From Vespula vulgaris (Eukaryota; Arthropoda; Insecta; Hymenoptera; Vespidae): 64,000 nucleotides of DNA. Below, piece after piece: positions 57,830-64,000 of this stretch (the stretch's first letter is position 1; every line of letters starts with the position of its first letter). The DNA is taken from contig NC_066591.1 in the NCBI RefSeq assembly GCF_905475345.1, positions 5,718,501 through 5,782,500 on the forward strand. Direction: 5' to 3'. The notes under the pieces were generated by a model that had not been told where the DNA came from, made no database searches, and worked only from the letters and a program-made list of their open reading frames with translations. A program made the translations under genes and the position numbers.

Positions 57830-59300
57830 GGACTTTTATTCGCGCCCGAGAACACCACGTCTCTGCCCGCCGACACAGGCGTGAGAGTTCTTCCTATCTT
57901 ACCCGTATTCGCGTCTAGCAATCGATTATGAAACGAACATTTCGACGATTTATGGGATCACCCTCGCCGATATGTCGAAGTCCATGAACTGGAGGAGAAG
58001 CAGAAGAGAAAGAGAAGAAAAGAAAGCCGGGACATGCGCGCATGTGAGGGGGATAGAATTCGGAAGAGAAAGAAGAAGGCATATCCGGAAAGTAACACGT
58101 GCACGTGTGAGAACGATGAAAGGGAAAAGAAAAGATGGACATAGAGTGTAGCTACACTTGACCAAAACCGGGGTACGAAAATCGAGCTCGATTTTTCGAT
58201 ACTGAAAGGGGGATACCCGCACAGAAGCCCACACCCACGAGCCCAACTCATAGGTCCCACCCGAAAGAAATTAGAATAATGAACCTTGAGTTTTTATTTC
58301 CGAGTATAGGAAAGATGTATGAAACAATGTAAAATGCACGAAGTTCGATGTTTAATTGGAATTTCATAGAAAAGATTTTGGAAAAATCTTGAAGAACGCA
58401 GCCATTCGCAAGGTTATACTTGCAGCCTACAAGATTTCGACATATCACAAGTACTTCCGACCCAGGTTCCACCGCGTGGAGGTTGCTGCTTCTGGAGACC
58501 CACGGACTAACGGTGGCTCTACTCTTTACTACTTTTACTACTATCAAGAAAGCAAAGCAACGAGGCGATCTCCACTCCCAACGAATTCCAGATCTCCAAA
58601 TGCTAAAATTGCAGCCCCATGCGTCTCCGAATTTGGGAACCGACTTACGCATAGCTCAACTATCCAACATCGAAAGCTTCGATCACCATATGAGCACAAC
58701 CGGTCTTGCTTTCGCGACAAACGCCGGAACCCAAAATTGAATCTACCGCAGTCACGATACTTACGCGAGCATTCCAGAAATACTCACGCGAATATGTTGA
58801 ATACATTAGAGCCAATTTAGGACTTAATCGCGCCCGAGAACACCAACGCCTTTGCCAGCCGACGTAAGCGAGTGTTCTTCTATCTTGCCCGAACGGGATA
58901 AAAGAAATCCTTCCACGCCTGAGGTAGAAAGATTCTTTAAACACCCGTATAAAAATCTGAGTCCCTCGATGGTCCTTGGGTGACGCAACGATTGCTGCAC
59001 CTGGAAATAAACGGACTAACGAGGATTCTATTCTAAAATCCACGACCCGAGATGCTTTTCCGCTTCGGGAGCTTCGAGCTTCTCAGCAAACTGGAGATGT
59101 ATAAAACCCCGCTTACAGATTGCTCCACCGTCCACACCGTCGGCTTCAGACATCTCGAGACACGACCGGTCGTGTCTACATTTCGATTTCAAAAATCAAA
59201 ACGTAGTCCTCGGTAGGACTAAATCTCGCGATCGCGAACACCCATACGCGTGCCGGCCGTCACGCGCGTGAGTGTTTTCCCTATCATTCGCGTACAGAAG
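57830..59300 (+). repeat. Diverged relatives of leader and 234-bp module in the tail
   Basis: GTAGTCC..GGTAGGAC..AATCGCGCCCGA-like starts followed by GAACAC and a later GTG(A)GAGT/GAGTGTT occur near 57815, 58820 and 59205. Leader-like blocks (CCCACACCC..GGTCCCACCCGA, then GTGGAGGTTGCTGC, CCACGGACTAACGGTGGCTC) occur at 58229 and, weaker, at 58990. The macro-unit thus looks like three old cycles of one ancestral leader-module repeat, of which only the first has been re-amplified. Confidence 0.65.
59158..59177. repeat. Perfect 20-bp palindrome in the macro-unit tail
   Basis: AGACACGACCGGTCGTGTCT is self-complementary and recurs at 63701-63720. The 234-bp units carry a half-eroded relative (GCACGACCGGTCATTT) at the corresponding place. 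Confidence 0.95.
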
Positions 59301-59913
59301 CAAGGAGATATACCTTTTATGCATATAATAAAGATTATATGCAGAGAGGTTCCTTTAACTTCCGTGTAAAAATCCCACGACGATAGGTCCAGCGATCACC
59401 TAACTTGAAACAGAAAAAGGACAACAGAATATATTACATATATTTAAAAGAATATATTTATATATATAGTAAAATATGAGTAAAAATTAAAAAGATAACA
59501 CAAATTAAATCTAAAAGCAAAAATTAAAAAGGTAATAAAAAATAAATATAAGAGCAGAAATTATATGTAATATTATATGCAAAAAGACATTTATATTCAA
59601 AAAGATCCCTGTAATAATTTAATTTCACGATGATCCAGTCGTCGATGATCGCACGTTCGATGATCGTTCGTTCGATGATCTAACCTGAAACAGAAAAAGA
59701 GTAAAAAAAAAGTGGAGAAAAAAATAAAAAGAAGAAAGGAAAAAAAACGCAGTAGAGAAAAATAGAAAAAGAAACGTGGAGTATTTGCGTAAGTGAACGT
59801 GAGAAAAATAGAATTCCGAACGATTATTTTGCATCTTGAAAATCATTTCGGTCGAGGAAGATCAGAGTACCATTATTGAGTTCGATTTTTCCCTAGTGAA
59901 AGAACCATACCCG

Positions 59914-62900
59914 CCTAAGGCCCACACCCGAGGGCCCCTCCCAAGGGTCCCACCCGATAGAAGATAGAGAACTTGATCAACAATTTAACCAAAAATTAAA
60001 AATAATTGTTTTAAGCTTAATATGCAGCCATTCGCCCGGTAGTACTTGCGCTATATAATTATTTAAATTTCTATATATAATTTAGTTATAAACTTTTGAT
60101 GTAATTTAGATACAATTTCAATATATTGCAAGTACTACCGACCCAGGTCCCACCGCTTGGAGGTTGCTACATCTGGGGACCCACGGGCTAACGGTGACTC
60201 TACTCTAAAGTTCGCGTGACCGGCGTGATCAAATAATCGACGTTCCATAAAACGAAGTCCCCGGTAGGACTTTTAATCGCGCCCGAACACTCCCGGGAGT
60301 GTTAGAAGAACGGTGACTCTACTTTAAATTCGCGTTCGCGGCGTTCTATGCACTAACCAAGAAATCAGGCGGCTAACTGAAGGAGGATCAGCCCACTCTT
60401 ACGGATAGCAAACCACACTACTCGGCAGCACATAAACCGACTCACTAGCACGACGGGTCATTTATTCGTTTTTAACAATAAAACGTAGTCCATGTCGGTA
60501 GGACTTTTAATCGCGCCCGAACACTCCCGGGAGTGTTAGAAGAACGGTGACTCTACTTTAAATTCGCGTTCGCGGCGTTCTATGCACTAACCAAGAAATC
60601 AGGCGGCTAACTGGCGGAGGATCAGTCCACTCTTACGGATAGCAAACCACACTACTCGGCAGCACATAAACCGACTCACTAGCACGACCGGTCATTTATT
60701 CGTTTTTAGCAATCAAACGTAGTCCATGTCGGTAGGACTTTTAATCGCGCCCGAACACTCCCGGGAGTGTTAGAAGAACGGTGACTCTACTTTAAATTCG
60801 CGTTCGCGGCGTTCTATGGACTAACCAAGAAATCAGGCGGCTAACTGGCGGAGGATCAGTCCACTCTTACGGATAGCAAACCACACTACTCGGCAGCACA
60901 TAAACCGACTCACTAGCACGACCGGTCATTTATTCGTTTTTAGCAATCAAACGTAGTCCATGTCGGTAGGACTTTTTAATCGCGCCCGAACACTCCCGGG
61001 AGTGTTAGAAGAACGGTGACTCTACTTTAAATTCGCGTTCGCGGCGTTCTATGCACTAATCAAGAAATCAGGCGGCTAACTGGCGGAGGGTGAGTCCACT
61101 CTTACGGATAGCAAACCACAGTACTCGGCAGCACATAAACCGACTCACTAGCACGACCGGTCATTTATTCGTTTTTAGCAATCAAACGTAGTCCATGTCG
61201 GTAGGACTTTTAATCGCGCCCGAACACTCCCGGGAGTGTTAGAAGAACGGTGACTCTACTTTAAATTCGCGTTCGCGGCGTTCTATGCACTAATCAAGAA
61301 ATCAGGCGGCTAACTGGCGGAGGGTGAGTCCACTCTTACGGATAGCAAACCACAGTACTCGGCAGCACATAAACCGACTCACTAGCACGACCGGTCATTT
61401 ATTCGTTTTTAGCAATCAAACGTAGTCCATGTCGGTAGGACTTTTAATCGCGCCCGAACACTCCCGGGAGTGTTAGAAGAACGGTGACTCTACTTTAAAT
61501 TCGCGTTCGCGGCGTTCTATGCACTAATCAAGAAATCAGGCGGCTAACTGGCGGAGGATCAGTCCACTCTTACGGATAGCAAACCACACTACTCGGCAGC
61601 ACATAAACCGACTCACTAGCACGACCGGTCATTTATTCGTTTTTAGCAATCAAACGTAGTCCATGTCGGTAGGACTTTTAATCGCGCCCGAACACTCCCG
61701 GGAGTGTTAGAAGAACGGTGACTCTACTTTAAATTCGCGTTCGCGGCGTTCTATGCACTAATCAAGAAATCAGGCGGCTAACTGGCGGAGGATCAGTCCA
61801 CTCTTACGGATAGCAAACCACACTACTCGGCAGCACATAAACCGACTCACTAGCACGACCGGTCATTTATTCGTTTTTAGCAATCAAACGTAGTCCATGT
61901 CGGTAGGACTTTTAATCGCGCCCGAACACTCCCGGGAGTGTTAGAAGAACGGTGACTCTACTTTAAATTCGCGTTCGCGGCGTTCTATGCACCAACCAAG
62001 AAATCAGGCGGCTAACTGGCGGAGGATCAGTCCACTCTTACGGATAGCAAACCACACTACTCGGCAGCACATAAACCGACTCACTAGCACGACCGGTCAT
62101 TTATTCGTTTTTAGCAATCAAACGTAGTCCATGTCGGTAGGACTTTTAATCGCGCCCGAACACTCCCGGGAGTGTTAGAAGAACGGTGACTCTACTTTAA
62201 ATTCGCGTTCGCGGCGTTCTATGCACTAACCAAGAAATCAGGCGGCTAATTGGAGGAGGCTGAGTCCACTCTTACGGATAGCAAACCACACTACTCGGCA
62301 GCACATAAACCGACTCACTAGCACGACCGGTCATTTATTCGTTTTTGCAATCAAACGTAGTCCATATCGGTAGGACTTTTATTCGCGCCCGAGAACACCA
62401 CGTCTCTGCCCGCCGACACAGGCGTGAGAGTTCTTCCTATCTTACCCGTATTCGCGTCTAGCAATCGATTATGAAACGAACATTTCGACGATTTATGGGA
62501 TCACCCTCGCCGATATGTCGAAGTCCATGAACTGGAGGAGAAGCAGAAGAGAAAGAGAAGAAAAGAAAGCCGGGACATGCGCGCATGTGAGGGGGATAGA
62601 ATTCGGAAGAGAAAGAAGAAGGCATATCCGGAAAGTAACACGTGCACGTGTGAGAACGATGAAAGGGAAAAGAAAAGATGGACATAGAGTGTAGCTACAC
62701 TTGACCAAAACCGGGGTACGAAAATCGAGCTCGATTTTTCGATACTGAAAGGGGGATACCCGCACAGAAGCCCACACCCATGAGCCCAACTCATAGGTCC
62801 CACCCGAAAGAAATTAGAATAATGAACCTTGAGTTTTTATTTCCGAGTATAGGAAAGATGTATGAAACAATGTAAAATGCACGAAGTTCGATGTTTAATT

Positions 62901-64000
62901 GGAATTTCATAGAAAAGATTTTGGAAAAATCTTGAAGAACGCAGCCATTCGCAAGGTTATACTTGCAGCCTACAAGATTTCGACATATCACAAGTACTTC
63001 CGACCCAGGTTCCACCGCGTGGAGGTTGCTGCTTCTGGAGACCCACGGACTAACGGTGGCTCTACTCTTTACTACTTTTACTACTATCAAGAAAGCAAAG
63101 CAACGAGGCGATCTCCACTCCGAACGAATTCAAGATCTCCAAATGCTAAAATTGCAGCCCCATGCGTCTCCGCATTTGGGAACCGACTTACGCATAGCTC
63201 AACTATCCAACATCGAAAGCTTCGATCACCACTTGAGCACAACCGGTCTTGCTTTCGCGACAAACGCCGGAACCCAAAATTGAATCTACCGCAGTCACGA
63301 TACTTACGCGAGCATTCCAGAAACACTCACGCGAATATGTTGAATACATTAGAGCCAATTTAGGACTTAATCGCGACCGAGAACACCAACGCCTTTGCCA
63401 GCCGACGTAAGCGAGTGTTCTTCTATCTTGCCCGAACGGGATAAAAGAAATCCTTCCACGCCTGAGGTAGAAAGATTCTTTAAACACCCGTATAAAAATC
63501 TGAGTCCCTCGATGGTCCTTGGGTGACGCAACGATTGCTGCACCTGGAAATAAACGGACTAACGAGGATTCTATTCTAAAATCCACGACCCGAGATGCTT
63601 TTCCGCTTCGGGAGCTTCGAGCTTCTCAGCAAACTGGAGATGTATAAAACCCCGCTTACAGATTGCTCCACCGTCCACACCGTCGGCTTCAGACATCTCG
63701 AGACACGACCGGTCGTGTCTACATTTCGATTTCAAAAATCAAAACGTAGTCCTCGGTAGGACTAAATCTCGCGATCGCGAACACCCATACGCGTGCCGGC
63801 CGTCACGCGCGTGAGTGTTTTCCCTATCATTCGCGTACAGAAGCAAGGAGATATACCTTTTATGCATATAATAAAGATTATATGCAGAGAGGTTCCTTTA
63901 ACTTCCGTGTAAAAATCCCACGACGATAGGTCCAGCGATCACCTAACTTGAAACAGAAAAAGGACAACAGAATATATTACATATATTTAAAAGAATATAT
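59914..64000 (+). repeat. Complex satellite macro-unit, copy B (cut by window end)
   Basis: It repeats copy A nearly base for base outside the array: leader 59914-60266, nine 234-bp repeats, then the tail from 62373. The window ends in the AT-rich spacer, so further copies may follow. Confidence 0.85.
60267..62372 (+). repeat. Tandem array B: 9 copies of the same 234-bp repeat
   Basis: Landmarks occur at 60267, 60501, 60735, 60969, 61204, 61438, 61672, 61906, 62140 and 62373. One unit has an extra T near 60975 and the last is one base short. The first and last copy types are the same as in array A, while inner variants occur in a different order. Confidence 0.97.

Larger units (their letters stand above)
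54829..59913 (+). repeat. Complex satellite macro-unit, copy A
   Basis: In order, the unit contains a leader (about 54904-55256), an array of eleven 234-bp repeats, a transition, a second diverged leader (58229-58817), two more diverged modules (about 58818-58900 and 59200-59290) and an AT-rich spacer (59410-59790). The same order returns in copy B. Tail positions are offset by 4543 bases, and leader positions by 5010. The difference is two 234-bp units. The left edge is eroded: 54829-54870 matches 59785-59825, but the following part is shorter. Confidence 0.85.

Noticed and set aside
58356..58820. 154-codon frame present in both macro-units (also 62899-63363), plus minus-strand frames of 98-127 codons
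   Set aside because: The copies are nearly identical at the DNA level everywhere, so conservation of the frame says nothing. Substitutions change amino acids freely, and there are competing frames on both strands.
54829..64000. rDNA intergenic spacer
   Set aside because: The 234-bp arrays recall the repeats of insect rDNA spacers, but two consecutive units occur with no 18S, 5.8S or 28S sequence between them.

Overview
The window looks like nuclear DNA of an insect, most likely a hymenopteran. Genes are split by short AT-rich introns with GT..AG borders, CpG-containing words such as TCGA and CGCG are common, microsatellites are dominated by (GA)n/(CT)n, and a decayed mariner transposon is present. 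I recognised three protein families by reading exons through their splice junctions: a PI3-kinase regulatory subunit, the RNA polymerase I factor TAF1C and the mitochondrial import protein TIM50. A fourth protein gene is clear but not assigned to a family.

Layout. From 1 to 37.5 kb the minus strand carries one long gene for a p85-type PI3-kinase regulatory subunit. The C-terminal SH2, coiled-coil and SH2 exons lie at 2.4-4.3 kb and the RhoGAP/BH exons at 5.3-6.0 kb. A second C1 zinc finger and a SAM domain lie at 10.3-15.6 kb. A first C1 finger is split by a 17-kb intron between 18.5 kb and 35.4 kb. The domain order is C1-SAM-C1-RhoGAP-SH2-inter-SH2-SH2, unlike textbook vertebrate p85 (SH3-BH-SH2-SH2) or the short Drosophila p60. 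One exon junction (10338 to 5955) does not keep phase, so an exon is probably missing. A 358-codon open extension rich in Gln, Ser and Thr (18590-19664) reads in frame into the exon at 18480-18589 and may be an alternative first exon. The large intron is packed with homopurine/homopyrimidine tracts.

A plus-strand gene (38.5-43.4 kb) starts about 1 kb from the PI3K promoter in the opposite direction. It encodes a protein of 567-586 aa. TAF1C (43.7-46.6 kb, plus) and TIM50 (48.9-46.9 kb, minus) converge, with interleaved poly(A) signals.

From 49 to 54.3 kb no protein gene is visible. A core promoter (CRE, initiator, DPE) and a chain of splice-site-bordered, stop-filled segments suggest a spliced non-coding RNA built partly from duplicated exons.

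From 54.8 kb to the end lies a complex satellite. Two copies of a 4.5-5 kb macro-unit each contain a perfect-phase array of a 234-bp repeat (11 and 9 copies), flanked by a leader and by older, diverged relatives of the same module. The 234-bp unit carries a perfect 18-bp palindrome. At the same position the diverged modules keep a hairpin with different sequence. This satellite is the least explained element of the window.
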